Source: Aquibium sp. A9E412
GTDB lineage: Bacteria; Pseudomonadota; Alphaproteobacteria; Rhizobiales; Rhizobiaceae
Reading direction: 5' to 3'
Assembly: GCF_030398335.1 (NCBI RefSeq)
Contig: NZ_JAOAOP010000016.1
Location: forward strand, 1 to 64,000
DNA length: 64,000 nt
The translations under genes were made by a program, and so were the position numbers. The notes under the pieces are model-generated. The model was not told the DNA's origin. It ran no database searches and saw only the letters and a list, made by a program, of their open reading frames with translations. Shown in pieces: positions 1 to 7,572 of this stretch. Positions within the stretch are counted from its first letter, which is position 1. The number at the start of each line of letters is the position of its first letter.

Positions 1-20
1 GCGGCCCGCCCGCGCCGCGG

Positions 21-1073
21 CTACATGCCTTCCGTGTACTTGTCGATCAGCGCGCGCGCCTCGTCGATCAGCGCCTGGCCGTCGATGCCCTTCTCCTCCA
101 TCTCGGCGACCCAGCGGTCGTAGACGGGCTCGGCGGCCTCGCGCCAGCGGGCGACCTCCTCGGCGTCGAGCTCGATGATGTTGTTGCCGTTCTCCACCGC
201 CATGCGGCGGCCCGGCGCATCCCACTCGGCCTGCGTGCGGCCGGCGAAGGCGGAGAACTCCTGGCCGGAATTGGCGTCGAGCACGGCCTTCAGGTCGTCC
301 GGCAGGCTCTCGTACTTGTCCTTGTTCATGGCCAGCACGAAGGCGGTGGTGTAGAGCGCGCGGTCGCCGCCGAACTCGGTGTGGTTCTGCACCAGCTCCG
401 GCACCTTCAGCGCCGGCGTCACCTCCCAGGGGATGACGCAGCCATCGATGACGCCCTTGGACAGCGCCTCGGGAATGGCCGGCACGGGCATGCCGACGGC
501 CGTCGCGCCGAGCTCCTCCAGCATGCCGGTGATGACGCGCGTCGGGGCGCGCAGCTTCTTGCCCTGAAGATCGTCGAGACCGGAGATCGGCGAGCTGGAG
601 TGGATGACGCCGGGCCCGTGCACCCAGGTGCCGATGATGTGGACATTCTCGAAGTCGGTGTCCTTCATCTCCTTCTCGTACAGGTCCCAGTAGGCCCGCG
701 AGGTCGCCTCGGCGTTGGTCATCATGAAGGGCAGTTCGAAGACCTCGACGCGCGGGAAGCGGCCCGGCGTGTAGCCGACCACCGTCCACACGATGTCGAC
801 CACGCCGTCGATTGCCTGGTCCATGAGCTGCGGCGGCGTGCCGCCGAGCGCCATGGCCGGGTAGCGCTCAATCTTGATGCGGCCGTCGGAATCGGCCTCG
901 ACGCCGTCGGCCCACGGGTCCAGCACATGCGCCGGCACGTTGGCCTGCGGCGGCAGGAACTGATGCAGCTTGAGGGTGACTTCCTGGGCCAGGGACGGCG
1001 CGGCCGCAGCCAGCCAGCCGGCGGCGGCCACGGCGCCGGCCAGCGCCAGCTTCCGGATCGAGTTGCGTGTCAT
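21..1073 (-). CDS. TRAP transporter solute-binding protein (DctP family)
   Basis: Periplasmic receptor of a tripartite ATP-independent transporter, probably for an organic acid. The 350-residue product starts with a signal peptide: basic MTRNSIRKLA, a hydrophobic Ala/Leu core, then AAAPSLAQ before the mature EVTLKLHQFLPP. The mature part has the DctP pattern, including the LQGKKLRAPTR segment and a WEVTP substrate-site region. I chose the ATG at 1073, preceded by GGAGGAA, over the longer frame to 1145, whose extra 24 residues do not look like protein and would bury the signal peptide. The DctQ and DctM membrane subunits are not visible and may lie beyond the left edge. The substrate cannot be read from sequence. 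Confidence 0.93.
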   Translation of the reverse strand: MTRNSIRKLALAGAVAAAGWLAAAAPSLAQEVTLKLHQFLPPQANVPAHVLDPWADGVEADSDGRIKIERYPAMALGGTPPQLMDQAIDGVVDIVWTVVGYTPGRFPRVEVFELPFMMTNAEATSRAYWDLYEKEMKDTDFENVHIIGTWVHGPGVIHSSSPISGLDDLQGKKLRAPTRVITGMLEELGATAVGMPVPAIPEALSKGVIDGCVIPWEVTPALKVPELVQNHTEFGGDRALYTTAFVLAMNKDKYESLPDDLKAVLDANSGQEFSAFAGRTQAEWDAPGRRMAVENGNNIIELDAEEVARWREAAEPVYDRWVAEMEEKGIDGQALIDEARALIDKYTEGM

Positions 1074-1227
1074 TCGCTTCCTCCCATTTAAAGCGATCGG
1101 TAGGCCGGGCGCCATTATCCGCCCACTCAGCGGCGGCGTCCACACCGCACTCTACCCGATCTTATGTAACAATAAAGCCAGCATGGCGGACATTCCCGTA
1201 ACGCTTGGCCGGTTTCCGGGCGGGCCC

Positions 1228-1695
1228 TCACAGCGGCAGGGCGCCGGTCTCCTTGAGCGTCTCGAGCACGATCGCCGTCTTGACGTGTTGCACCGATTCG
1301 TGGGGCAAAAGCACCCCGTTGACGAAATCGGCGAGCGATTTCAGGTCGGGCGTGACGATCTTCAGCACGTAGTCCATCTCGCCGGTCAGCGCATGCGCCT
1401 CCTGCACCTCCGGCAGCCGCGCCAGCAGCTCGGCGAAGCGGCGCGCGTTGTCGCGGTTGTGCGTGGCGAGCGTCACCGAGACGACGCTGACCAGCGGAAA
1501 GCCGAGCCGCTCGCGGTCGAGAACGGCGCGGTAGCCGCGGATCAGCCCGTCCTCCTCGAGCCGCTGGCGGCGGCGCGAGCACTGCGAGGGCGACAGGTTG
1601 ACCCGTTCCGACAGGTCGTTGTTGGTCAGCCGGCCGTCGGTCTGGAGCAGCGACAGGATCTTGCGGTCGAACTGGTCGAGCTGCGCATTCGTCAT
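1228..1695 (-). CDS. Lrp/AsnC family transcriptional regulator
   Basis: DNA-binding regulator of 155 residues. It has an N-terminal winged helix-turn-helix (LDQFDRKILSLLQTDGRLTNNDLSERVNLSPSQC, about residues 6-40) followed by a RAM ligand-binding domain (VVSVTLATHNRDNARRF through EMDYVLKIVTPDLKSL). It is transcribed away from hpd, so the likely job is ligand-responsive control of tyrosine/4-hydroxyphenylpyruvate degradation. That role is inferred from position. The start MTNAQLDQF at 1695 fits the family; the upstream extension to 1758 runs through the operator region and is unlikely. The first half-site of a long inverted repeat begins at its start codon, which suggests autoregulation. Confidence 0.93.
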   Translation of the reverse strand: MTNAQLDQFDRKILSLLQTDGRLTNNDLSERVNLSPSQCSRRRQRLEEDGLIRGYRAVLDRERLGFPLVSVVSVTLATHNRDNARRFAELLARLPEVQEAHALTGEMDYVLKIVTPDLKSLADFVNGVLLPHESVQHVKTAIVLETLKETGALPL

Positions 1696-1757
1696 GCATT
1701 CTGCCTTTCGTGTGCGCGCGACGTGCACGTTTGCAGCATCTGGCCCGGCAGAATGCA
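1695..1757. promoter_or_regulatory. Candidate Lrp-type operator: nested dyad between regulator and hpd
   Basis: TGCATTCTGCC at 1695-1705 is the exact reverse complement of GGCAGAATGCA at 1747-1757. Centred between them, within half a base, is the perfect 10-base palindrome ACGTGCACGT at 1721-1730. Arm centres are 52 bases apart, close to five helical turns, and each lies about 25 bases from the central palindrome. Lrp/AsnC proteins form octamers that wrap DNA with phased half-sites, so the arrangement fits an operator for the adjacent regulator. The function is inferred; the symmetry is seen directly. Confidence 0.65.
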
Positions 1758-1859
1758 ACCCCGATGCGGGGCCGGCGCGTTATCTTCCCATGCTGAATGA
1801 CGGCCGCAACGGCGGCCATGCGGCGTCGCAACGGCGCCAGCGACGAACAGGAGGAAACG

Positions 1860-2972
1860 ATGGGTCCCTTTCCGCACGACGCCCCGCCGCCGGAGATCAG
1901 CGAGGACAACCCGGCCGGCACCGACGGCTTCGAGTTCGTCGAGTTCGCGCATCCCGAGCCGGAGAAGCTGGCCACGCTGTTCGAACGCATGGGCTACACG
2001 CCGGTGGCGAAGCACCGCACGAAGCAGATCACCGTGTGGCGCCAGGGCGACATCAACTACATCGTCAACGCCGAGCCGGGCAGCCACGCCATGCGCTTCG
2101 TCGACGCGCACGGGCCCTGCGCCCCGTCGATGGCCTGGCGCGTGGTCGATGCGCAGCATGCCTTCGCGCACGCCGTGGCGAACGGGGCCGAACCTTACGA
2201 GGGCGACGACAAGACGCTCGACGTGCCGGCGATCGTCGGCATCGGCGGCTCGCTGATCTATTTCGTCGAGCGCTACGGCGCCAAGGGCTCGCCCTACGAG
2301 GCGGCGTTCGAGTGGCTCGGCGAGACGGATCCGAAGCCCGAGGGCGTCGGCTTCTACTATCTCGACCACCTCACCCACAACGTCTATCGCGGCAACATGG
2401 ACAAGTGGTGGGACTTCTACCGCGAGCTGTTCAACTTCAAGCAGATCCACTTCTTCGACATCGCCGGCAAGATCACCGGGCTGGTCAGCCGCGCCATCAC
2501 GTCGCCGTGCGGCAAGATCCGCATCCCGCTCAACGAATCGACCGATGACAAGAGCCAGATCGAGAGCTACCTGAAGAAGTATCGCGGCGAGGGCATCCAG
2601 CACATCGCCGTCGGCACCGACGCGATCTACGACGCGACCGACCGGCTGGCCGGCAACGGGCTCGCCTTCATGCCCGGTCCGCCCGACACCTATTACGAGA
2701 TGTCGCACGAGCGGGTGAAGGGCCACGACGAGCCGGTCGCGCGGATGAAGAAGCACGGCATCCTGATCGACGGCGAGGGCGTGGTCGGCGGCGGCGAGAC
2801 CAAGATCCTGCTGCAGATCTTCTCCAAGACCGTGATCGGGCCGATCTTCTTCGAGTTCATCCAGCGCAAGGGCGACGAGGGCTTCGGCGAGGGCAATTTC
2901 CGCGCCCTGTTCGAATCGATCGAGATGGAGCAGATCCGCACCGGCGAGCTGAAGGTCGACGCCGCCGAGTAG
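1860..2972 (+). CDS. hpd: 4-hydroxyphenylpyruvate dioxygenase
   Basis: Fe(II) enzyme converting 4-hydroxyphenylpyruvate to homogentisate in tyrosine catabolism. The 370-residue protein has two VOC-type halves. The three iron ligands are recognisable: His170 in DHLTHNV, His248 in IQHIAVG and Glu332 in FFEFIQRKG, with the conserved GFGEGNF segment near the C terminus. The start is fixed by AGGAGGAAACG just before ATG 1860; a longer frame from 1797 adds unconserved residues. It is divergent from the Lrp/AsnC gene and convergent with the monooxygenase gene pair. Homogentisate is the substrate of HmgA, encoded about 6 kb away, so the region forms a split catabolic locus. Confidence 0.97.
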   Translation: MGPFPHDAPPPEISEDNPAGTDGFEFVEFAHPEPEKLATLFERMGYTPVAKHRTKQITVWRQGDINYIVNAEPGSHAMRFVDAHGPCAPSMAWRVVDAQHAFAHAVANGAEPYEGDDKTLDVPAIVGIGGSLIYFVERYGAKGSPYEAAFEWLGETDPKPEGVGFYYLDHLTHNVYRGNMDKWWDFYRELFNFKQIHFFDIAGKITGLVSRAITSPCGKIRIPLNESTDDKSQIESYLKKYRGEGIQHIAVGTDAIYDATDRLAGNGLAFMPGPPDTYYEMSHERVKGHDEPVARMKKHGILIDGEGVVGGGETKILLQIFSKTVIGPIFFEFIQRKGDEGFGEGNFRALFESIEMEQIRTGELKVDAAE

Positions 2973-3003
2973 CGGCCGCCGGCCGCCCTTCCCCTGGTCC
3001 CGG

Positions 3004-3023
3004 GGCCGGCGCCCGCGCCGGCC
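3004..3023. terminator. GC-rich inverted repeat between convergent genes
   Basis: GGCCGGCGC at 3004-3012 is matched exactly by GCGCCGGCC at 3015-3023. It lies in the 71-base gap between the converging ends of hpd and the DUF2783 gene, where a bidirectional terminator would be expected. There is no T tract on either side, so intrinsic termination is uncertain. Confidence 0.35.
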
Positions 3024-3043
3024 TCGTTCGTCTCGGCCGCGCT

Positions 3044-3247
3044 TCAGCGCCGGGCGGCTGCGGCGATCGCCGCCTCGATCTGCGCGCGGTCGCCGACCAG
3101 ATTGGCCAGAAGCAGCACCAGACGGGCGTTGAGCGCGGCGCTCTCGGTAAAGCTCAGCCCCTCATGCGCGGCCATCAGCGCGGCATAGATGTCGTCGCCG
3201 GCCGGTCCCAGCCGGTCGCGGCCGAGTTGCGCGTCGTCGTCGGTCAT
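3044..3247 (-). CDS. DUF2783 domain protein
   Basis: Small 67-residue protein beginning MTDDDAQLGRDRLGPAGDDIYAALM and rich in Ala and Leu, with no signal peptide or membrane segment. I recognise it as DUF2783, a family usually encoded directly after a class A flavin monooxygenase. Here its ATG overlaps the TGA of the monooxygenase gene (ATGA, 3244-3247), so the two are probably translationally coupled. A role as small partner or stabiliser of the monooxygenase is inference only. The function of the family is not established. Confidence 0.85.
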   Translation of the reverse strand: MTDDDAQLGRDRLGPAGDDIYAALMAAHEGLSFTESAALNARLVLLLANLVGDRAQIEAAIAAAARR

Positions 3248-4878
3248 CCCCGCCTCCCCTGTTGCGTGCGGCCCGTCGCGCGGTCGAGCGCGGCGGCGAC
3301 GGAAGCCGCGTCGGGCGCCGCGAAGCGCGCCGCGACGTGCTGGTCGGGCCGCACCAGATAGCTCATCCCCTCGCCGTAGCGCGCCCGCACCGTGCCCGCA
3401 CGGTCGACCAGAACCCGCGTGCCGTCGGTCGGCGCGGCGCCGCGCCCGTCGACCACCGCGATGCGGTCGAGCGCGGCCGGCAGGCCGGCCGGCGGGGCGG
3501 CGCCCACCGAAAGCAGCGCGAAGCCGCCGCCGACATGGTTGAGCAGCCAGCCGGCATTGCCGTTTTCCACCGGCGCATCGGGCATCACCTGGCCCGGCGC
3601 CACGCCGGGTCCGGCGGCCGCCGGCGTCTGCAGCGACAGGCCGGCCAGCGAGCAGGGCTGCGACAGGCGGCCGGAATTGACCAGCCGGCGGGCGAAGGCG
3701 TGGTCGGCCGCCAGATCGAGCACGCTGTCGCGGAACAGCCGCTCCATCTCGGTCTTCGGCGTCATGAAGGAGGTGGCGCGGGCGGAGTTGACGATGTTCT
3801 CGTCGGCGCCGTGCACGCGCTCCTCGTCGTAGCTTTCGATCAGGCTTTCGGGCGCCGCGCCGGCAATCACGGCGGCGAGCTTCCACACCAGGTTGTCGAC
3901 GTCCTGGATGCCGCCATTGCCGCCGCGCGCGCCAAAGGGCGAGACGACATGCGCGGAATCGCCGGCGAAGATCACCCGGCCGTGCACGAAGCGCTCGAGC
4001 CGGCGGCACTGGAAGACGTAGACCGACACCCAGTCGAGCGTGAAGTCGCGGTGGCCGATCATCGCCTCGATGCGCGGGATGACGTTCTCCGGCTTCTTCT
4101 CCGCCTCCGGATCGGCGTCCGGGCCGAGCTGCAGGTCGATGCGGTAGATGTCGTCGGGCTGCTTGTGCAGGAGCGCCGACTGGCCGCGGTGGAAGGGCGG
4201 CTCGAACCAGAACCAGCGCTCGGACGGGAAATCGGCCTGCATCTCGACATCGGCGATCAGGAAGCGCTCCTCGAAGACGCGGCCCTCGAAGTCGAGCCCC
4301 AGCATGGCGCGCACCGGCGAGCGCGCGCCGTCGCAGGCGATCACCCAGCCGGCATCGAGCCTGTAGGCGCCGTCGGGCGTGTCGACGCTGACCGCGGCCC
4401 CGTCGCTGCGCGGCGCGACGGCGGTGACGCGGTTCTTCCAGCGCAGGTCGATCAGGTCGGGAAAGTCGGCCGCCCGCTCGACCAGGTACTGCTCGACATA
4501 ATATTGCTGCAGGTTGACGAAGGCCGGCATCTTGTGGCCGGGCTCGGGCAAAAGGTCGAAGCTCCAGACCTCGCGATCGCGGTGGAAGAGCCGGCCGACC
4601 TTCCAGGTGACGCCCTTGTCCAGCATGCGGTCGCCGACGCCCAGCCGGTCGAAGATCTCCAGCGTGCGCTTCGACCAGCAGATGGCGCGGCTGCCGACCG
4701 ACACCACGTCGTTGTCGTCGAGCACCACCGAGGGCACGCCGTGCAGGGCCAGGTCGATCGCCGCCGTCAGGCCGACCGGCCCGGCCCCGACGATGACGAC
4801 CGGTGCGTCGCCGCGCCCGCCGGCGTCGAGCTCGCGCGGGCGGCGATAGGCGAAGGGCTCGTAGCGATAGCGGGGCAT
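3244..4878 (-). CDS. FAD-dependent aromatic monooxygenase (MhpA-like, class A)
   Basis: Flavoprotein hydroxylase of 544 residues. An N-terminal FAD-binding motif VIVGAGPVGLTAA is followed by the class A 'DG' motif (ACDGARSPVR) and the 'GD' motif (FAGDSAHVVSPFGARGGN). A C-terminal thioredoxin-like region (from about LSLQTPAAAG) is typical of 3-(3-hydroxyphenyl)propionate hydroxylase relatives. It therefore probably hydroxylates a phenolic acid with NAD(P)H and oxygen. Its place between hpd and hmgA suggests a feeder or side reaction of homogentisate metabolism, but the substrate is unknown. ATG 4878 follows GGAAACC; the GTG one codon upstream is an alternative. It overlaps the DUF2783 gene by four bases. 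Confidence 0.9.
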   Translation of the reverse strand: MPRYRYEPFAYRRPRELDAGGRGDAPVVIVGAGPVGLTAAIDLALHGVPSVVLDDNDVVSVGSRAICWSKRTLEIFDRLGVGDRMLDKGVTWKVGRLFHRDREVWSFDLLPEPGHKMPAFVNLQQYYVEQYLVERAADFPDLIDLRWKNRVTAVAPRSDGAAVSVDTPDGAYRLDAGWVIACDGARSPVRAMLGLDFEGRVFEERFLIADVEMQADFPSERWFWFEPPFHRGQSALLHKQPDDIYRIDLQLGPDADPEAEKKPENVIPRIEAMIGHRDFTLDWVSVYVFQCRRLERFVHGRVIFAGDSAHVVSPFGARGGNGGIQDVDNLVWKLAAVIAGAAPESLIESYDEERVHGADENIVNSARATSFMTPKTEMERLFRDSVLDLAADHAFARRLVNSGRLSQPCSLAGLSLQTPAAAGPGVAPGQVMPDAPVENGNAGWLLNHVGGGFALLSVGAAPPAGLPAALDRIAVVDGRGAAPTDGTRVLVDRAGTVRARYGEGMSYLVRPDQHVAARFAAPDAASVAAALDRATGRTQQGRRG

Positions 4879-4943
4879 CACGCGGTTTCCTTGTTCGCTG
4901 CTGAAAGATGACTTATTTTATGGACAATGAAAGGCTGGTGGCC

Positions 4944-5207
4944 ATGTCTGCACCCCTGAATGCCGGACGGCACGGACCGGACGCCTTCAGCGTCGCGGAA
5001 GCCAAGGCCCGTTTTTCGGAGCTGCTGACGCGCGCCGAGCGCGGCGAGACGATCATCGTGACACGCCACGGCCGCCAGGTGGCCGTGATCGGACCGCCGG
5101 CGCCGCAGGCGGCCGACCGCGCGCGCCTGCGCGGCGCCTGGTCGGGCCGGGTGACGATCGCCGAGGACTTCGACGAGCTGGGGCCGGAATGGCAGGAATA
5201 TCTGTGA
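4944..5207 (+). CDS. Phd/YefM-type antitoxin
   Basis: Antitoxin of a type II toxin-antitoxin pair: binds and neutralises the PIN-domain toxin encoded next, and usually represses the operon. The core FSVAEAKARFSELLTRAERGETIIVTRHGRQVAVI is the classic Phd/prevent-host-death fold, followed by a C-terminal toxin-binding tail ending EWQEYL. With the start at 4944 (AAGG nine bases upstream) the product is 87 residues. An in-frame ATG at 4908 would add 12 residues. The short upstream gap toward the monooxygenase gene is visibly AT-richer than the surroundings and probably holds the promoter. Confidence 0.88.
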   Translation: MSAPLNAGRHGPDAFSVAEAKARFSELLTRAERGETIIVTRHGRQVAVIGPPAPQAADRARLRGAWSGRVTIAEDFDELGPEWQEYL

Positions 5208-5584
5208 GCCCGTCGCTCACCTTCCTGATCGACACCCACATCCTGCTCTGGACGCTCGCCGACCCGGACCGGCTGTCGCAGCGCCACGCGGCGATCGTGT
5301 TCGGCAGCGAGCGGCTGGTGGTGAGCGTGGTCACGCTCTGGGAGATCGAGATCAAGCGCAAGACCGGCAAGCTCGAAGCGCCCGGCGACGCGCACGCGCG
5401 GCTGGTGGATGCCGGCGTCGCGCTGATGCCCATCCTCGCCGAGCACGCCGTGGTCGCCGGGCGCCTGCCGCTGCACCACCGCGACCCGTTCGACCGCATG
5501 CTCGTCGCGCAGGCGAGCGTCGAAGGTCTCACGCTGGTCACCGTCGACCCGCGCTTTTCGGCCTACGACGTCGCGCTGACCTAG
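5204..5584 (+). CDS. PIN-domain ribonuclease toxin (VapC family)
   Basis: Toxin partner of the preceding antitoxin, a metal-dependent RNase. PIN acidic residues are visible: Asp in FLIDTHILLW, Glu in LWEIEIK, and Asp residues in HHRDPFDRML and VTVDPRF. I prefer the GTG at 5204, which overlaps the antitoxin TGA (GTGA) and follows AGGA at a suitable distance. An in-frame ATG at 5189 would overlap the antitoxin by 19 bases. The product is 126 residues, normal for VapC. The gene ends directly at a copy of the intergenic repeat. The pair sits between the two arms of the homogentisate locus and looks like an insertion there. Confidence 0.9.
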   Translation: MSPSLTFLIDTHILLWTLADPDRLSQRHAAIVFGSERLVVSVVTLWEIEIKRKTGKLEAPGDAHARLVDAGVALMPILAEHAVVAGRLPLHHRDPFDRMLVAQASVEGLTLVTVDPRFSAYDVALT

Positions 5585-5680
5585 AGCCGTTCTGCCTTTC
5601 ACGGGATCGCAGATCAGCTCTGACTTGTTGTTTCGACGCGTTTCCGGACGGCGAGCCGGTCTGCCTGCCGCGGAAATGCC
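5582..5680 (-). repeat. Bipartite hairpin repeat, copy A
   Basis: Begins TAGAGCC at the VapC stop codon. A first hairpin pairs TCTGC with GCAGA around CTTTCACGGGATC. A linker with TTGTTGTTTCGAC follows, then a second hairpin from GCGTTTCC (5638-5645) to GGAAATGC (5672-5679). The layout matches copies at 19.5, 44.0 and 47.8 kb. The remaining sequence up to 5766 shows no further structure. Confidence 0.75.
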
Positions 5681-5766
5681 GAACGGCACCGGACCACGGA
5701 ACCGTGCGGGGGGCGAGTGGCGGTGCGTGGCGGATGCGGCAACCATCGCGGCTCGCCTCCCGCTCC

Positions 5767-6057
5767 TCACTGGCCCGACGGCATCAGCCGGACGACGAGC
5801 CCGGCGAAGAGAACGAAGCCCGCCAGGATCGCCATCAGCAGCCGGTTCATGCGTCGGCGCAGCGCCTGCGTCTCGGCATCGGCCGCCACGCCGCGGTTGA
5901 AGGCGACGGGCAGCAGGTTGGCGTAGGCCGGCAGGCGGCTTGCCGGCGGGTAGCGGCCGGAACGGCGCTCGATGCGGTAGCACAGCCGGATCGCCGCGAT
6001 CAGCGCGGCCACGGTGGCGAGGCCCCACAGGGCGGAGACGACGGCGAACGGCGCCAC
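5767..6057 (-). CDS. Small two-span membrane protein, function unknown
   Basis: With the GTG start at 6057 the product is 96 residues and has two hydrophobic segments: residues 3-24 (PFAVVSALWGLATVAALIAA) and about 75-92 (LMAILAGFVLFAGLVVRL). A charged loop of some 50 residues lies between them. The start lies four bases after the MBL-fold gene stop, so it is probably the last gene of the hmgA operon. Longer in-frame starts inside the MBL gene give low-complexity Arg/Ser/Thr sequence and are unlikely. I do not recognise a family. Position suggests an accessory role in uptake or efflux of an aromatic acid, but nothing in the sequence proves it. Confidence 0.6.
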   Translation of the reverse strand: MAPFAVVSALWGLATVAALIAAIRLCYRIERRSGRYPPASRLPAYANLLPVAFNRGVAADAETQALRRRMNRLLMAILAGFVLFAGLVVRLMPSGQ

Positions 6058-6061
6058 CGGC

Positions 6062-7012
6062 TCAGCCCTGAAGCGCGTCCCACATCCGGCGGTCGCGCTC
6101 GGCCGTCCAGATGCGCGGGGTGTCGATGTCGCGCGCCTCGTCATAGGCGCGCGCCACGTTGAAGGGCAGGCAGTGCTCGTAGATCGCATAGTCGGAGAAC
6201 TTCGGGTCGCACTCCGCGCGCACCGCGTCCCACGCCTCCTTGAGGCTGCCGCCGCGCGCGGCGACGCGCGCCGCCGGCCGGTAGGTCGAGTGGATGAAGT
6301 CGGCCGTCAGGTCGAGCGCCTCGTTGACCCGGTCGCGGCCGACCAGCGCGTCGCCGCGGCCCGGCGCGATGGCGTCGACGTCGAAGGCGCGGATCTCCTC
6401 CAGCGTCGCCGGCCAGTCGTGGAAATGGCCGTCGCCGCAGTAGCAGGCCGACTTGTACTCGACGATGTCGCCGGTGAACATGACGTTGGCGTCGGGCACG
6501 TGGGCGACGATGTCGCCGGCGGTGTGGGCGCGGCCGAGAAACATCAGGTCGACGCGGCGGCTGCCGAGATGGACGCTCATCCGGTCGCTGAAGGTCAGCG
6601 TCGGCCAGGTCAGCCCGGGGATCGACTCGTGCCCCCGGAAAAGGCGGGGAAAGCGGGCGAACTCGGACTCCCAATCCTCCTGGCCGCGCTCGGCGACCAT
6701 GGCGCGCGCCGTCTCCGACATCACGATGTCCGAGGCGCCATAGGCCGAGGCGCCGAGCACGCGCACGGCGTGGTAGTGCGTCAGCGCGACGTATTTGATC
6801 GGCTTGTCAGTCACCGAGCGCACCTTGTCGATCACCTTGCCGGCGAGCCGCGGGGTCGCCTGCGCGTCGACGATCATCACCGCGTCGTCGCCGACGATGA
6901 CGCCCGTGTTGGGATCGCCCTCGGCGGTGAAGGCCCACAGGTCGCGGCCGATCTCGGTGAACGAGACCGTCTTTTCGGCCAGGTCGCCGGCCGAGGCAAA
7001 GGTCTTGGTCAT
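6062..7012 (-). CDS. MBL-fold hydrolase with altered metal motif
   Basis: Metallo-beta-lactamase-fold protein of 316 residues in the homogentisate operon. The signature HxHxDH appears at residues 78-84 as THYHAVR, so the two His are kept while the usual Asp and third His are Val and Arg. Later ligand-like positions remain: His in GRAHTAGDI, Asp in MFTGDIVEYK. It may bind one metal or use a different chemistry. ATG 7012 overlaps the stop of the reductase gene (ATGA). A role such as hydrolysis of a lactone or thioester side product of aromatic degradation is inference; no substrate can be read. Confidence 0.88.
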   Translation of the reverse strand: MTKTFASAGDLAEKTVSFTEIGRDLWAFTAEGDPNTGVIVGDDAVMIVDAQATPRLAGKVIDKVRSVTDKPIKYVALTHYHAVRVLGASAYGASDIVMSETARAMVAERGQEDWESEFARFPRLFRGHESIPGLTWPTLTFSDRMSVHLGSRRVDLMFLGRAHTAGDIVAHVPDANVMFTGDIVEYKSACYCGDGHFHDWPATLEEIRAFDVDAIAPGRGDALVGRDRVNEALDLTADFIHSTYRPAARVAARGGSLKEAWDAVRAECDPKFSDYAIYEHCLPFNVARAYDEARDIDTPRIWTAERDRRMWDALQG

Positions 7013-7572
7013 GCAGTCTCTCCAATGGAATAGGCCAGTTCGACGACGCCGCCCGCCCAGTTGCGGCTTGTCTCCAGCGCCAGCCGGCGCAGCGGGCCGT
7101 CGGCGAAGATCAGCGGACCCGAGCCGACCACCACCGGGATGACGAAGACCCGCAGATGGTCGAACATCCCGGCATCCATGGCGCTGCGCTGGACGATGCC
7201 GCCGCCGACCACCCAGACGGTGCGGTGGCCGGCCGCCGCAATGCGCGCGCGCAACGCCGCATAGTCGGGCGCAACGGCGGTGACGTCGTCGCGCCCCGCG
7301 TCCAGCGCCCGGCGGGTCACGACATAGGCCTGCTTGCCGGCATAGGGCCACTCGTGCCCGCCGGCGACGACATCATAGGTCGTGCGACCGAGGATCAGCG
7401 CGTCGACCGAGGCGTAGAAGGCGTCGTAGTCGGCCTGCTGCTCCTGCGACATGCCGCCGCCGGACATCAGCCAGTCGAGCCCGCCCGCCGCGTCGGCGAT
7501 CCGCCCGTCGAGGCTCATGGCGACATAGCCGACGTAGCGGGTCGGGCCGGCGGTCTCAGTCACGGCGCTCAT
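7009..7572 (-). CDS. Dihydrofolate reductase-like protein (RibD C-terminal fold)
   Basis: NAD(P)H-dependent reductase-fold protein of 187 residues. It has YVAMSLDGRIADAAGGLDWL at the N terminus, a GRTTYDVV turn and WVVGGG in the nucleotide-binding region, the pattern of RibD_C/YyaP-type proteins rather than true FolA. It overlaps fahA upstream by 17 bases and the MBL-fold gene downstream by four, so translation of these genes is coupled. Its substrate is unknown. Membership of this operon argues for a role in aromatic degradation, not folate synthesis. Confidence 0.88.
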   Translation of the reverse strand: MSAVTETAGPTRYVGYVAMSLDGRIADAAGGLDWLMSGGGMSQEQQADYDAFYASVDALILGRTTYDVVAGGHEWPYAGKQAYVVTRRALDAGRDDVTAVAPDYAALRARIAAAGHRTVWVVGGGIVQRSAMDAGMFDHLRVFVIPVVVGSGPLIFADGPLRRLALETSRNWAGGVVELAYSIGETA

